Positions 5,981 to 14,540 are shown, counted from the first letter of the stretch. The stretch is DNA of 64,000 nt from Hyphomicrobiales bacterium (GCA_027489955.1 JAIXYZ010000013.1:248001-312000), one strand, 5' to 3'. Numbers and translations: made by a program. The notes: generated by a model from the letters alone, not told the origin.

Positions 5981-7205
5981 CGAGGTCCGGTTCTGTCACG
6001 GCAATTGGGGCGTCATCGGCCATCCCTACCAGCACCCGCCCGGCGGCGACTGGACCGTCTGGCTGCTTCTGGGCGGGCGCGGCGCAGGCAAGACGCGCGC
6101 CGGCGCCGAGTGGGTGAGGGGGCTCGCGGCGAGCGGCGGCGCAGGCCGCATCGCCCTTGTCGGGGAGACGATGGCCGACGTGCGCGAGGTCATGATCGAG
6201 GGCCCGTCCGGCATCCTGGCCGTGCATGCGCGCGGCGGCCGGCCGGCCTGGATCCCCTCGCGGCGCCGCCTCGAATGGCCGAATGGGGCGGTCGCGCTCG
6301 CTTTCTCGGCAGAGGATCCCGAATCCCTGCGCGGCCCGCAATTCGACGCGGCCTGGGCGGACGAACTGGGCAAGTGGCGCCACGCCGACGCGGCCTGGGA
6401 CCAGCTTCAGTTCGGCCTGCGCCTGGGGCAGAAACCCCGCGAACTGGTGACGACCACGCCCCGCGCCATCCCGCTCATCAAGCGGCTGCTGGCCGATCCG
6501 GCCGCGGCGGTGACCCGCGCCCGCACCGCCGACAACGCCTACAACCTGGCGCCGGCCTTCATCGGCGCGGTGGTAGGGCGCTATGCGGGAACCCGGCTGG
6601 GCCGCCAGGAACTCGACGGCGAGATGGTGGAGGAGCGCGCCGACGCGCTCTGGACCCGCGCTGTCATCGAGGCGGGGCGCACGGACGCATCCGGGCCGCT
6701 CGCGCGGATCGTCGTCGCGGTCGATCCGCCCGCCAGTTCCGGCCGCCGCGCCGATGCATGCGGCATCGTCGCCGCCGGCATCGATGGCGACGGCCATGTC
6801 CACGTCCTGGCCGACGCTACCGTCTCGGGCCTCAGGCCCGCCGGGTGGGCGCAGGCCGCCATCGCGCTGTACCGCCGCTTGGAGGCCGACGCCCTCGTGG
6901 TCGAGGTCAACCAGGGCGGCGAGATGGCGACGACCATCCTGTCGGAGACCGATCCTGCCGTGCCGGTGTGCCCAGTGCGGGCGACGCGCGGGAAATACCT
7001 GCGTGCCGAGCCGGTCGCCGCGCTCTACGAGCAAGGCCGCGTGAGCCATCGCGGCGCCTTCCCGGCGCTGGAGGACGAGATGTGCGATTTCGGCCCCGGC
7101 GGCCTGTCCTCAGGGCGCTCGCCGGACCGGCTCGACGCCCTCGTCTGGGCGGTCGCGCACCTGGCCCTGACCCCGCGCGCCACGCCCCGCGTGCGCACCC
7201 TGTGA
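5844..7205 (+). CDS. GTA terminase large subunit (gp2 equivalent)
   Basis: DNA-packaging ATPase and headful nuclease of the gene transfer agent. Walker A GGRGAGKT is at residues 77-84, and Walker B-like FDAAWADE at 167-174. The RNase H-like nuclease domain begins near 289 (IVVAVDPPASSG) and ends with the conserved SPDRLDALVWA segment. The start is uncertain: ATG 5844 gives 453 residues and overlaps gp1 by 137 bases, while ATG 5889 (MPISDAALRSG) gives 438. GTA large terminases have short N-terminal leaders, so 5889 is also reasonable. Confidence 0.93.
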   Translation: MRTPAQPTPEPTRPTMPISDAALRSGLLDLARKGLLPAFMAETANDEVRFCHGNWGVIGHPYQHPPGGDWTVWLLLGGRGAGKTRAGAEWVRGLAASGGAGRIALVGETMADVREVMIEGPSGILAVHARGGRPAWIPSRRRLEWPNGAVALAFSAEDPESLRGPQFDAAWADELGKWRHADAAWDQLQFGLRLGQKPRELVTTTPRAIPLIKRLLADPAAAVTRARTADNAYNLAPAFIGAVVGRYAGTRLGRQELDGEMVEERADALWTRAVIEAGRTDASGPLARIVVAVDPPASSGRRADACGIVAAGIDGDGHVHVLADATVSGLRPAGWAQAAIALYRRLEADALVVEVNQGGEMATTILSETDPAVPVCPVRATRGKYLRAEPVAALYEQGRVSHRGAFPALEDEMCDFGPGGLSSGRSPDRLDALVWAVAHLALTPRATPRVRTL

Positions 7206-7270
7206 TGCGCCAGCTTCGATAACGACCGCCCGGTCCGGGCGTCCCGAAACCCTTTCTCCCGGGGATAGCC

Positions 7271-8446
7271 ATGCTCGACTTTTTCGCCCGCCTCGTGGGC
7301 CGCGGCCGCGTGCCTGCGATCGACACCAAGCAGTCGCGGGTCGGCCCGGCGCTGGCGCTCTATTCCGGCGGCCGTCCGGTCTGGTCGCCGCGCGATTACG
7401 GGTCGATCGCCCGCGACGCCTACCAGCGCAACGCCGTCGCCTATCGCTGCGTGCGCATGGTGGCGGAGGCGGCGGCGACGCTCCCCCTCGTGCTGAGCGA
7501 GGGCGACGCGGAGCTGACCGACCATCCGCTGCTCGCCCTCCTGGCGCGCCCCAACCCGCGCGGCGGGGGGCAGACCTTCCTGGAGACGCTGTACGGCCAC
7601 CTCCTGGTCGCCGGAAACGCCTATGTGGAGGCGGTCGCGCTGGAGAGCGTGCCGCGCGAGCTCCATGCCCTGCGGCCGGACCGGATGCGCGTCGTGCCGG
7701 GGGCGGACGGCTGGCCGGCGGCCTACGAGTACCAGGTCGGCGCGCAGACCGTGCGGTTCGCGCAGGACGCGCCGCTGCCGCCGATCCTCCATCTCTCGCT
7801 GTTCAATCCGGTGGACGACCATTACGGCCAGGCGCCGCTGGAGGCTGCCCATGTCGCCCTGGACATCCACAACGCGGCGTCGGCCTGGAACAAGGCGCTG
7901 CTCGACAACGCCGCCCGCCCGTCGGGCGCGCTGGTCTATGCGGCCGGCGATGCGGCCTCGCTGACGGACCAGCAGTTCGACCGGCTGAAGGCGGAGCTGG
8001 AGACCAATTTCCAGGGCGCCGCCAATGCCGGCCGGCCGCTCCTGCTCGACGGCGGGCTGGACTGGAAGCCGCTCTCCCTGTCGCCAAAGGACATGGATTT
8101 CATCCAGGCCAAGGCCGCCGCCGCGCGGGAGATCGCACTCGCCTTCGGCGTGCCGCCTTTGCTGCTCGGCCTGCCCGGCGACAACACCCACGCCAATTAC
8201 GCGGAAGCCAACCGCGCCTTCTATCGCCAGACGGTGATCCCGCTGGTGCGCCGCACGATGGGCGAGATCGCCGCCTGGCTCTCGCCCGCCTACGCCGCCT
8301 TGCTGCGGCTCGAGCCCGATCTCGACGCGCTGGAGGCCCTGGCCGACGAGCGCGAATCCCTGTGGCGGCGCGTCACCGCGGCGCCCTTCCTCACCGACGC
8401 GGAAAAGCGCGTCGCCGTCGGCTACGGCCGGGAGGACGGATCATGA
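7271..8446 (+). CDS. GTA portal protein, HK97 family (gp3 equivalent)
   Basis: 391 residues of the HK97-type portal family (PF04860). Conserved elements include the N-terminal YQRNAVAYRCVRMVAEAAATL, a central LYGHLLVAGNAYVE and the later FGVPPLLLGLPGDNTHANYAEANRAF, here given in parts: FGVPPLLLGLPGD and NTHANYAEA. The portal forms the dodecameric DNA channel at one capsid vertex. A GGGGAT ribosome site precedes the ATG. It follows the terminase by 65 bases and ends with an ATGA overlap into the next small gene. Confidence 0.93.
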   Translation: MLDFFARLVGRGRVPAIDTKQSRVGPALALYSGGRPVWSPRDYGSIARDAYQRNAVAYRCVRMVAEAAATLPLVLSEGDAELTDHPLLALLARPNPRGGGQTFLETLYGHLLVAGNAYVEAVALESVPRELHALRPDRMRVVPGADGWPAAYEYQVGAQTVRFAQDAPLPPILHLSLFNPVDDHYGQAPLEAAHVALDIHNAASAWNKALLDNAARPSGALVYAAGDAASLTDQQFDRLKAELETNFQGAANAGRPLLLDGGLDWKPLSLSPKDMDFIQAKAAAAREIALAFGVPPLLLGLPGDNTHANYAEANRAFYRQTVIPLVRRTMGEIAAWLSPAYAALLRLEPDLDALEALADERESLWRRVTAAPFLTDAEKRVAVGYGREDGS

Positions 8447-8637
8447 AGGACATCCTGGACGTCTTCGTCGCCCGCGGGGACCTGGCGCACGTGGCCCTCT
8501 TCCTCTGGGCGGCGGCCGCCACCTTCGGCGCCCTCACCGGTCTGCGGGCGCTGGTCGACGCCAACCGCCGGTTCGACGAGTTCGTCCGCGAGCTCAGCCA
8601 GTTCAACCGCCGCTTCTCCGGAGACAGCGAACCATGA
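8443..8637 (+). CDS. GTA small membrane protein (gp3.5 equivalent)
   Basis: 64 residues, start ATG 8443 overlapping the portal stop (ATGA). A single transmembrane helix (about residues 15-38, HVALFLWAAAATFGALTGL) is followed by an amphipathic charged tail (DANRRFDEFVRELSQFNRRF). The size and place between portal and protease match the small ORF g3.5 in Rhodobacter-type GTAs, whose role is not well established. It ends with another ATGA overlap. Confidence 0.75.
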   Translation: MKDILDVFVARGDLAHVALFLWAAAATFGALTGLRALVDANRRFDEFVRELSQFNRRFSGDSEP

Positions 8638-8798
8638 CCAAGCGCAGCAGCGGCCGGATGGTCCGGCCGACCCTTCCCGCCCGGCCCGGCCAGCCGCCGG
8701 GCGACGTCTTCCGCGCCTTCGTGCGCACCCTGGAACGCCTCGACCCGACGGAGCGGCGCCCGTCGGGGGCACGCTCCGGCGGGGAGGGCCAGCGATGA
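8634..8798 (+). CDS. Small ORF of 54 residues between GTA gp3.5 and protease
   Basis: ATG 8634 overlaps the previous stop as ATGA, and its own stop overlaps the protease start as ATGA, so it is locked into the translational chain portal-gp3.5-this-protease. The product is basic and Pro/Arg-rich (MTKRSSGRMVRPTLPARPG), with a possible short helix near residues 24-40 (DVFRAFVRTLERLD). I recognise no family. The perfect coupling on both sides is the main evidence that it is translated. It could be a scaffold-like peptide, or merely a frame kept open for coupling. Confidence 0.6.
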   Translation: MTKRSSGRMVRPTLPARPGQPPGDVFRAFVRTLERLDPTERRPSGARSGGEGQR

Positions 8799-9337
8799 GC
8801 GCGCCCGGACCCGTGGAGGTGAAATTCCTGTCCCAGCCGCTCGCCGCCGTCGAGCCGGACGGCACGTTCGAGGGCTATGCCAGCCTGTTCAACGTGCCGG
8901 ACCTCGGCAAGGACGTCGTCATGCCCGGTGCCTTCGCCGAAAGCCTGGCGCGCCGCGGCCCCGGGGGCGTGCGCATGCTCTGGCAGCACGACCCGTCGGA
9001 ACCCATCGGGCGCTGGCTCGCGGTGCGCGAGGACGGCCGCGGCCTGCAGGTGCGCGGCCGGCTCAACCTCGCGGTCGCCCGCGCCCGGGAGGTGCTGGCC
9101 CTGATGCGCGAGGGCGCCGTGGACGGCCTGTCCATCGGCTTCCGCGTCGACAGGGCGCGCAGCGAGCCTCGCGGCGGCGTGCGCCGTCTCTACGCCGTCG
9201 ATCTCTGGGAGATTTCCGTCGTCACCTTTCCGCTCCTGCCCGCCGCGCGCATCAGCGCGGTAAAGGGCGGAGCGGCCGCTCCCGAGACGCGGCTCGTGCG
9301 CGCCATCGGCCGGGCGGCCGCCAGCCTGCGCGGCTGA
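8795..9337 (+). CDS. GTA prohead protease, HK97 family (gp4 equivalent)
   Basis: 180 residues of the HK97 prohead protease family (S78/PF04586). The core begins with FEGYASLFNVPDLGKDVVMPGAF. His65 (WQHDP) and Ser113 (DGLSIGFR) are the expected catalytic residues, and the fold closes with LWEISVVTFPLLPAA. It trims the major capsid protein during head maturation. It directly precedes the capsid gene. Confidence 0.93.
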   Translation: MSAPGPVEVKFLSQPLAAVEPDGTFEGYASLFNVPDLGKDVVMPGAFAESLARRGPGGVRMLWQHDPSEPIGRWLAVREDGRGLQVRGRLNLAVARAREVLALMREGAVDGLSIGFRVDRARSEPRGGVRRLYAVDLWEISVVTFPLLPAARISAVKGGAAAPETRLVRAIGRAAASLRG

Positions 9338-9409
9338 TCCGCCGCGCCGGTTCTGCCTTTTCCCTCGTTCCTTTCGCCCCAACCGCCATTTTCCCTGCAG
9401 AGGATTGCC

Positions 9410-10687
9410 ATGATCAAGTCCGTTTCCGTCGCGAAGACCCATGCTGCCGAGATCAAGTCCCCCGAGATCAAGTCCGCAGGCGGCACCGGCGACGTCGCCG
9501 CCGCCTTCGAGGACTTCTCCCGCGCCTTCGAGGCGTTCAAGGAAACCAACGACACCCGCATCGCCGCCCTGGAGACCCGCGGTTCCGCCGACGTCCTGAC
9601 GGAGGAGAAGCTCGCCCGCATCGACCAGGCCCTGGACGAGGCGCATCGCAACGTCGAGCGCCTCGCCCTGGAGCGCGCCCGCCCGGCGCTCGGCGGCGGC
9701 CGTGCGCCGGCCCTTGCGGGCGAGCACAAGGCCGCCTTCGCCGCCTATGTCCGCTCCGGCGAGGCCGACGGCCTCAAGGGCCTGGAGACGAAGGCGCTGT
9801 CCGCCGGCTCCGGGCCGGACGGCGGCTACCTCGTGCCCACCCAGGTGGAGACCGAGATCCTCAGGCGCCTGTCGCTGGCCTCGCCGATCCGCGCCATCGC
9901 CTCCGTGCGGACCGTGTCCTCCGGCTCCTACCGGAAGGCCTTCTCGACCTCGGGACCGGCTTCCGGCTGGGTCGGCGAGACCGCGCCGCGGCCGCAGACC
10001 TCAAGCCAGGCGCTGGCGGAACTGTCCTTCCCGGCCATGGAGCTCTACGCCATGCCCGCGGCCACGCAGACGCTGCTGGACGATGCCGTGGTCGATATCG
10101 ACGCGTGGATCGCCGAGGAGGTCGAGCAGGCCTTCGCCGAGCAGGAGAGCGCCGCCTTCGTCAACGGCGACGGCGTCAACCGGCCGCGCGGCTTCCTGGA
10201 CTACGACACGGTGGCCAGCGGCGCGTGGGAATGGGGCAAGATCGGCACCGTCTCCACCGGCACGGCCGGCGCCTTTCCGGCGTCCAGCCCCAGCGACGTT
10301 CTGGTCGATCTCGTCTACGCGCTGAAGGCGGGCTACCGTCAGAACGCGACCTTCGTGATGAACCGCAAGACGCAGTCGGCGATCCGCAAGTTCAAGGACA
10401 GCACGGGGCATTATCTCTGGCAGCCGCCGTCCAGCCTCGGCCAGCCCGCGACGCTGATGTCGTTCCCCCTCGTCGAGGCGGAGCAGATGCCGGATCTCGG
10501 CGCCGACAGCCTGTCGGTGGCCTTCGGCGACTTCCGCCGCGGCTATCTGGTCGTCGACCGTCAGGGCGTGCGCATCCTGCGCGATCCGTTCACCGCCAAG
10601 CCCTACGTGCTGTTCTACACGACCAAGCGCGTCGGCGGCGGCGTCCAGGATTTCGATGCGATCAAGCTGCTGAAATTCGCCGCCTGA
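9410..10687 (+). CDS. GTA major capsid protein, HK97 family (gp5 equivalent)
   Basis: 425 residues, HK97-fold major capsid protein (PF05065). An N-terminal helical, charged delta-like region (~1-130, e.g. AFEDFSRAFEAFKETNDTRI) is probably removed by the prohead protease. The capsid core follows with SAGSGPDGGYLVPTQVETEI and typical P/A-domain motifs (SFPAMELYAMPAATQTLLDDA), ending VQDFDAIKLLKFAA. Ribosome site AGAGGA precedes the ATG. It is the last plus-strand gene before the two inserted protease genes. Confidence 0.94.
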   Translation: MIKSVSVAKTHAAEIKSPEIKSAGGTGDVAAAFEDFSRAFEAFKETNDTRIAALETRGSADVLTEEKLARIDQALDEAHRNVERLALERARPALGGGRAPALAGEHKAAFAAYVRSGEADGLKGLETKALSAGSGPDGGYLVPTQVETEILRRLSLASPIRAIASVRTVSSGSYRKAFSTSGPASGWVGETAPRPQTSSQALAELSFPAMELYAMPAATQTLLDDAVVDIDAWIAEEVEQAFAEQESAAFVNGDGVNRPRGFLDYDTVASGAWEWGKIGTVSTGTAGAFPASSPSDVLVDLVYALKAGYRQNATFVMNRKTQSAIRKFKDSTGHYLWQPPSSLGQPATLMSFPLVEAEQMPDLGADSLSVAFGDFRRGYLVVDRQGVRILRDPFTAKPYVLFYTTKRVGGGVQDFDAIKLLKFAA

Positions 10688-10690
10688 CCT

Positions 10691-10708
10691 CCGGCGGATG
10701 CGCCCGCC
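10691..10708. terminator. Weak GC hairpin between capsid and protease genes
   Basis: CGGCGG, a 6-base loop, then CCGCCG lies between the convergent capsid and protease genes. There is no T-run, so a terminator role is only possible. Confidence 0.25.
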
Positions 10709-10715
10709 GCGGGGT

Positions 10716-11570
10716 TCAGCTTCCGCCGCCGGCCGGATCGCGTCCGGCCGGTGCGGGAGCCCGCGGCGGAGCTGCCGCCCAAGGCGGCGGCACGGCTCGC
10801 GTCCGGGACGCCTGCGCGCCGCCGAGGCGCACGAGCGTCGCCCGCGTATGGGCCTCGCGCAGGGGCATGGGGGTTGCGGCGGTGATGCCGCGGCACAGCG
10901 CACCTTCGCCCAGGTCCACGACCCAGGACACGATCCCGACCAGGACCGGCTCGTCGCCGTCCGCCACGATGGGGCCGCCCGAATCGCCGACGCAGGCGGA
11001 CACGTCGCTGCGGCCGATCTCGCCGCGCTCCGACAGGAGCATGGTCGACGCGTCGTGGCCGATCAGCCGCAGCGTCGCCTTGCGCAGCTGGCCCGCGCTC
11101 GTGCGGTCGCCGAAGCGCGACACACCGAAGCCGGCGATGGTGAGCGCCCGCCGCTGATCCAGCATGTCGAGCGAGCTGGCGATGCGGATCGGCCGCATGT
11201 CCGGCGGCAGCGGCGCCTTCAGGCGCACGATGCCGATATCCGAGCCGTTGCGCGGCAGGAGCGACACGCTCATGCGGAACTGCGGATTGCGCCAGCTCTG
11301 CGCCGCCGGGAACTCGCGCGGGCGGAACTCGGGGTCCAGCGCCATGACGTAGAGCGCCTTGCCTCGCACCAGGCAGTGGGCCGCCGTCATGACCAGGACG
11401 GGGGAGACCACGACGCCGGTGCAGATCTCGCCCTTGGCGTTCATGATGCCGACGGTGTAGCCGCGCGGCCCGTCCGCGTCGCTCACCGGCGATCCGCCGA
11501 CGATGGCGGAGGCGGGGCCTGGCAGGAATGCGAGGGCGAGGCTGAGGGCGGCGAGCGCGATGCGGACCAT
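10716..11570 (-). CDS. Secreted trypsin-like serine protease (S1) inside the GTA cluster
   Basis: 284 residues. A signal peptide (about 1-22, MVRIALAALSLALAFLPGPASA) is followed directly by the IVGG activation N-terminus (23-26). The triad is His65 (MTAAHC), Asp111 (SDIGIVRL) and Ser197 (GDSGGP). The C-terminal ~45 residues are Pro/Ala/Arg-rich and probably disordered. There is no zymogen propeptide between signal and IVGG, so signal cleavage itself could generate the active N-terminus. It lies antisense between the GTA capsid and connector genes, tandem with a second protease 54 bases away. A periplasmic or extracellular endopeptidase is inferred; substrate unknown. Confidence 0.9.
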   Translation of the reverse strand: MVRIALAALSLALAFLPGPASAIVGGSPVSDADGPRGYTVGIMNAKGEICTGVVVSPVLVMTAAHCLVRGKALYVMALDPEFRPREFPAAQSWRNPQFRMSVSLLPRNGSDIGIVRLKAPLPPDMRPIRIASSLDMLDQRRALTIAGFGVSRFGDRTSAGQLRKATLRLIGHDASTMLLSERGEIGRSDVSACVGDSGGPIVADGDEPVLVGIVSWVVDLGEGALCRGITAATPMPLREAHTRATLVRLGGAQASRTRAVPPPWAAAPPRAPAPAGRDPAGGGS

Positions 11571-11624
11571 GGCGGCGATGATCGCGGATGCCGGCGCTGT
11601 CGTCCAGAGGCTTGGCGTGCGGCG

Positions 11625-12359
11625 CTAGGGCGCCCAGGACGCCTTCCGCCCCCAGGCCGCCAGCGTGCGGTCGATCCAGTCCCTTTGCGGGCCGACCAGG
11701 ACGCCCTGCGTGAGCCCGCCGCAGCCTTTCGCGCCGTTGCCGCTGGCGAAGGCGGTCACCGCGACCACCGCGTCCGAGCCGGCGCGCGTCATCGGGCCGC
11801 CGGAATCCCCCTGGCAGGCCCCGGCGCCGGACCGGGACGCCCAGATCAGGATCTTGCCCGGCCCATAGGGCTCCACGACCGGCAGCGCGGCCATCCGCAG
11901 GCGCCCGGTGGAGCGGGCGTCGCCCTCCCGTGTGACGCCGTAACCGTGCACGTCCACCGTTTCGCCCGCACGCGGTAGTCCGCCCTGGTCGAGCGCAACC
12001 GGCGCGAAGCGTGCCGGAAGCGGCGCGGGCAGCCGCACGAGCATCATGTCCACCGACCGGCTGCGCGTCTGTGCCGCGCCGGCGACGTAGGCGGGATGGC
12101 GCGCCACCTGGGCCGGCTCGATCAGGACCGGCTCGCCGTCGTTCCAGTGGATGCGCAGGCTGGCGGCCGAGGTGCCGCAATGGCCCGCCGTGAGCACGGC
12201 GTCCTGGGCCACGACGATGCCGGAGCACACCCCGCCGCGATCGCTGAGGACCATCAGCGTCGAGCGCGCCAGCCGTCCGTTCTCGGCGCCGCCGACGATG
12301 GCGGCGGCCGGGCTGGCGGCAGCAACGAGAACCAGGAGCGAGGCAAGGACGGGGCGCAT
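11625..12359 (-). CDS. Second secreted trypsin-like serine protease (S1)
   Basis: 244 residues from ATG 12359 (MRPVLASLLVLVAAASPAAA signal peptide, 1-20). IVGG follows at residues 21-24. The triad is His60 (LTAGHC), Asp104 (SVDMMLV) and Ser186 (CQGDSGGP). It is a complete chymotrypsin-fold protease related in design to its tandem neighbour but with clearly different sequence, so any duplication is old. The open frame extends to 13031, but that portion is antisense to the connector genes. Together with its neighbour it breaks the usual GTA order without damaging any GTA gene. Confidence 0.9.
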   Translation of the reverse strand: MRPVLASLLVLVAAASPAAAIVGGAENGRLARSTLMVLSDRGGVCSGIVVAQDAVLTAGHCGTSAASLRIHWNDGEPVLIEPAQVARHPAYVAGAAQTRSRSVDMMLVRLPAPLPARFAPVALDQGGLPRAGETVDVHGYGVTREGDARSTGRLRMAALPVVEPYGPGKILIWASRSGAGACQGDSGGPMTRAGSDAVVAVTAFASGNGAKGCGGLTQGVLVGPQRDWIDRTLAAWGRKASWAP

Positions 12360-12446
12360 GAGGGTCCGCGGGACGGGAACGATCGTCCCCGACCTGTAGC
12401 CCCGCGGCGCCCGGCCCCGCAAGCGAACCGCAGACGGAGACATGCC

Positions 12447-13016
12447 ATGACACCCATGCTGCTCGAGGGCCCTGCCGCCGAGCCGGTGACGCTCGACGAG
12501 ATGAAGGCCTATCTGCGCCTCGACGGCGCGGAGGAGGACGGTCTGGTGGCCTCGCTTCTCTCGGCCGCGCGGCTGCTGGTGGAAGCCCATGCGGGCTGCA
12601 TCACCACCCACCGGACCTGGCGCCTCGTTCTCGATGCCTGGCCTCCGGGGGGAATCGTGCGCGTCCCGCTCTCGCCGCTGGCGGCGATCGCGGGAGCCCG
12701 GCTCATCGACGCAGACGGGGAGGCGCAGGAGCTGGAGCCGGGCGCTTTGGCCGTGGACGGCGTAGCCGATCCGCCGCGCATCCTGGCGTCTCCCGGCCTG
12801 CCAAAGCCCGGCGCTGCGTTCAACGGCATCGAGATCGATGTGATCGCCGGCTACGGCCCCGCTCCGTCCGACGTTCCGGAAACGTTGCGCGAGGCGATCC
12901 GCGCGCTGGCGGCCCGATGGTTCGAGCAGCGCGGAGAGGCCTCGCGCACCGACGCGCCGCGCCTTCCCGCCGATGTCGCGGCGCTCCTCTCGGCCCATCG
13001 CAGGGTGCGGCTGTGA
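12447..13016 (+). CDS. GTA head-tail connector protein (gp6 equivalent)
   Basis: 189 residues, start ATG 12447 with GGAG upstream. It belongs to the phage head-tail connector gp6-like group (PF05135/TIGR02215 type). The N-terminus PVTLDEMKAYLRLDGAEED is the family hallmark, followed by LLSAARLLVEAHAG and, near the end, LREAIRALAARWFEQRGE. It forms the ring joining portal to neck. It resumes the collinear GTA order after the protease insertion and ends with a GTGA overlap into gp7. Confidence 0.88.
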   Translation: MTPMLLEGPAAEPVTLDEMKAYLRLDGAEEDGLVASLLSAARLLVEAHAGCITTHRTWRLVLDAWPPGGIVRVPLSPLAAIAGARLIDADGEAQELEPGALAVDGVADPPRILASPGLPKPGAAFNGIEIDVIAGYGPAPSDVPETLREAIRALAARWFEQRGEASRTDAPRLPADVAALLSAHRRVRL

Positions 13017-13357
13017 TCGCTCCCCGGCCAAAGACGGCGGGACCCGGCGCGCTGCGCACGCGTCTCGTCCTGGAGGCGCCCGTGGAGGATCCCGATGCGG
13101 CAGGCGGCGTCACCCGCAGCTTCGCGCCGGTCGGGTCGCTCTGGGCGGCGGTCACGCGCCTCTCCGGCGGCGAAGCCTGGACGGCCGACCGGGAGGCGCA
13201 GGCTCTGTCCTGGCGCATCGAGATCCGCTTCCGCGCCGGGATCGATGCCGGGATGCGCCTGCGCCGCGGGACGCGGCTGCTGGAGATCGAATCCGTCGCC
13301 GATCCCGACGGGCGGCGCCGCCGCCTCGTCATCGACGCGAGGGAGATCGCACCGTGA
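13013..13357 (+). CDS. GTA head closure/adaptor protein (gp7 equivalent)
   Basis: 114 residues. The GTG start at 13013 overlaps the gp6 stop as GTGA. It resembles the phage head-tail joining family (PF05521, SPP1 gp16-like): LRTRLVLEAPVEDPDAAGG, then a VGSLWAAVTRLSGGEAW beta-barrel segment and RRGTRLLEIESVADPDGRRR. It seals the neck. Position and fold signature agree. Confidence 0.83.
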   Translation: MIAPRPKTAGPGALRTRLVLEAPVEDPDAAGGVTRSFAPVGSLWAAVTRLSGGEAWTADREAQALSWRIEIRFRAGIDAGMRLRRGTRLLEIESVADPDGRRRRLVIDAREIAP

Positions 13358-13767
13358 CCGCCGCCGCCATGCTGGCCTTGCGGGAGGCCGTCACCGCCGC
13401 CCTCAGGGCCGACGCCGCCCTTGCCGCCCTCATGGGCGGGGAGGCGCGCATCCACGACGAGCCGCCGCGCGCGGCGCGCCATGTCTATGCGGTGCTCGGC
13501 GAGGCGAGCGCGCGGGACTGGTCCGCAGACGGCGCGCCCGGGCACCAGCATGCCTTCACCATCACCGTCTGGTCCGTGGAGGGCAGCGCACGCCCGGCCC
13601 TGGCGGCCGCCGCCCGCATCGCCCAGGCCCTGGACGACGCGCCCCTGGCGCTCGCGGGCCATCGCCTGGTGACCCTGCGCCCCGCCGCGGCCGAGACCGC
13701 CCGGGACCGCGCGACGGGGCGCGTGCGGGTGGCGCTGCGCTTCACCGCGCTCACCGAAACCGATTGA
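13354..13767 (+). CDS. GTA tail terminator, DUF3168 (gp8 equivalent)
   Basis: 137 residues. GTG 13354 overlaps the gp7 stop (GTGA); an ATG at 13369 is an alternative. DUF3168 features are ALREAVTAALRADAALAALMGG at the start (quoted in part: ALREAVTAALRADAAL), ARHVYAVLGEASARDW, HAFTITVWSVEG and the closing RATGRVRVALRFTALTE. Tail terminators cap the tail tube below the neck. Confidence 0.87.
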   Translation: MTAAAMLALREAVTAALRADAALAALMGGEARIHDEPPRAARHVYAVLGEASARDWSADGAPGHQHAFTITVWSVEGSARPALAAAARIAQALDDAPLALAGHRLVTLRPAAAETARDRATGRVRVALRFTALTETD

Positions 13768-13786
13768 CCGCAAGGAGATACGACCG

Positions 13787-14197
13787 ATGGGCGCTCAGAA
13801 GGGCAAGGACCTCCTGCTCAAGCTCGACGACGGCACAGGCGTGTTCGTGACGGTGGCGGGCCTGCGCGCCCGCCAGCTTGCTTTCAACGCCGAGACCGTC
13901 GACATCACCCACGCCGAATCCGCCGGCCGCTGGCGGGAGCTTCTCGCCGGCGCCGGCGTCCGCCGCGCGTCCCTGAGCGGCTCGGGCGTGTTCCGCGACG
14001 GGCAGGCGGACGCCGAGCTGCGGGAGACGTTCTTCGAGGGGGCGATCCGCACCTGGCAGATCGTCATCCCCGATTTCGGCACGGTCGAGGGCCCGTTCCA
14101 GATCGTGTCGCTGGACTATCGCGGCGACCATGCCGCGGAAGTCACGTTCGAGATCAGCGTGGAATCGGCGGGCGCCATCGCGTTCGCCGCGCTCTAG
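13787..14197 (+). CDS. GTA major tail protein (gp9 equivalent)
   Basis: 136 residues of the TP901-1-like/GTA major tail tube family. The N-terminus GAQKGKDLLLKLDDGTG, then ARQLAFNAETVDITHAES and the C-terminal VTFEISVESAGAIAF are characteristic. GGAG ribosome site precedes ATG 13787. It polymerises into the tail tube. Confidence 0.9.
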   Translation: MGAQKGKDLLLKLDDGTGVFVTVAGLRARQLAFNAETVDITHAESAGRWRELLAGAGVRRASLSGSGVFRDGQADAELRETFFEGAIRTWQIVIPDFGTVEGPFQIVSLDYRGDHAAEVTFEISVESAGAIAFAAL

Positions 14198-14210
14198 CGG
14201 AGATAAGGCC

Positions 14211-14540
14211 ATGGCCAATCGCCATCGCGGCGAGGTCCGCGCCTGCCTCGGTGGCAGGGACTACACGCTGTGCCTGACGCTCGGCGCCCTCGCCGAGCTG
14301 GAGGATGCGTTCGGCGTGACCGACCTGCCGGCGCTGGGCGAGCGTTTCGCCACCGGCAGACTGTCGGCGCGCGACCTCGTCCTCATCCTCGGCGCCGGCC
14401 TGCGCGGCGCAGGCCATCCGCTCTCGGACGCGGAGGTCGCGGCGCTTCCCGTCGCGGGCGGCCTCGCGACCCTCGCCTCCACCGTCGGCGCCTTGCTGAC
14501 CGCGACGTTCGGAGGCGGGGAGGACGCCGCGGACCCTTGA
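14211..14540 (+). CDS. GTA tail chaperone-type protein (gp10 equivalent, GTG-TAP)
   Basis: 109 residues from ATG 14211 with GGAG upstream. The sequence RGEVRACLGGRDYTLCLTLG, then ALAELEDAFGVTDLPALGERF and the closing GALLTATFGG are typical of the 'gene transfer agent family protein' group. By position it is one of the two tail assembly chaperone genes, analogous to lambda G. Its stop overlaps the next start as TTGA. Confidence 0.86.
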   Translation: MANRHRGEVRACLGGRDYTLCLTLGALAELEDAFGVTDLPALGERFATGRLSARDLVLILGAGLRGAGHPLSDAEVAALPVAGGLATLASTVGALLTATFGGGEDAADP

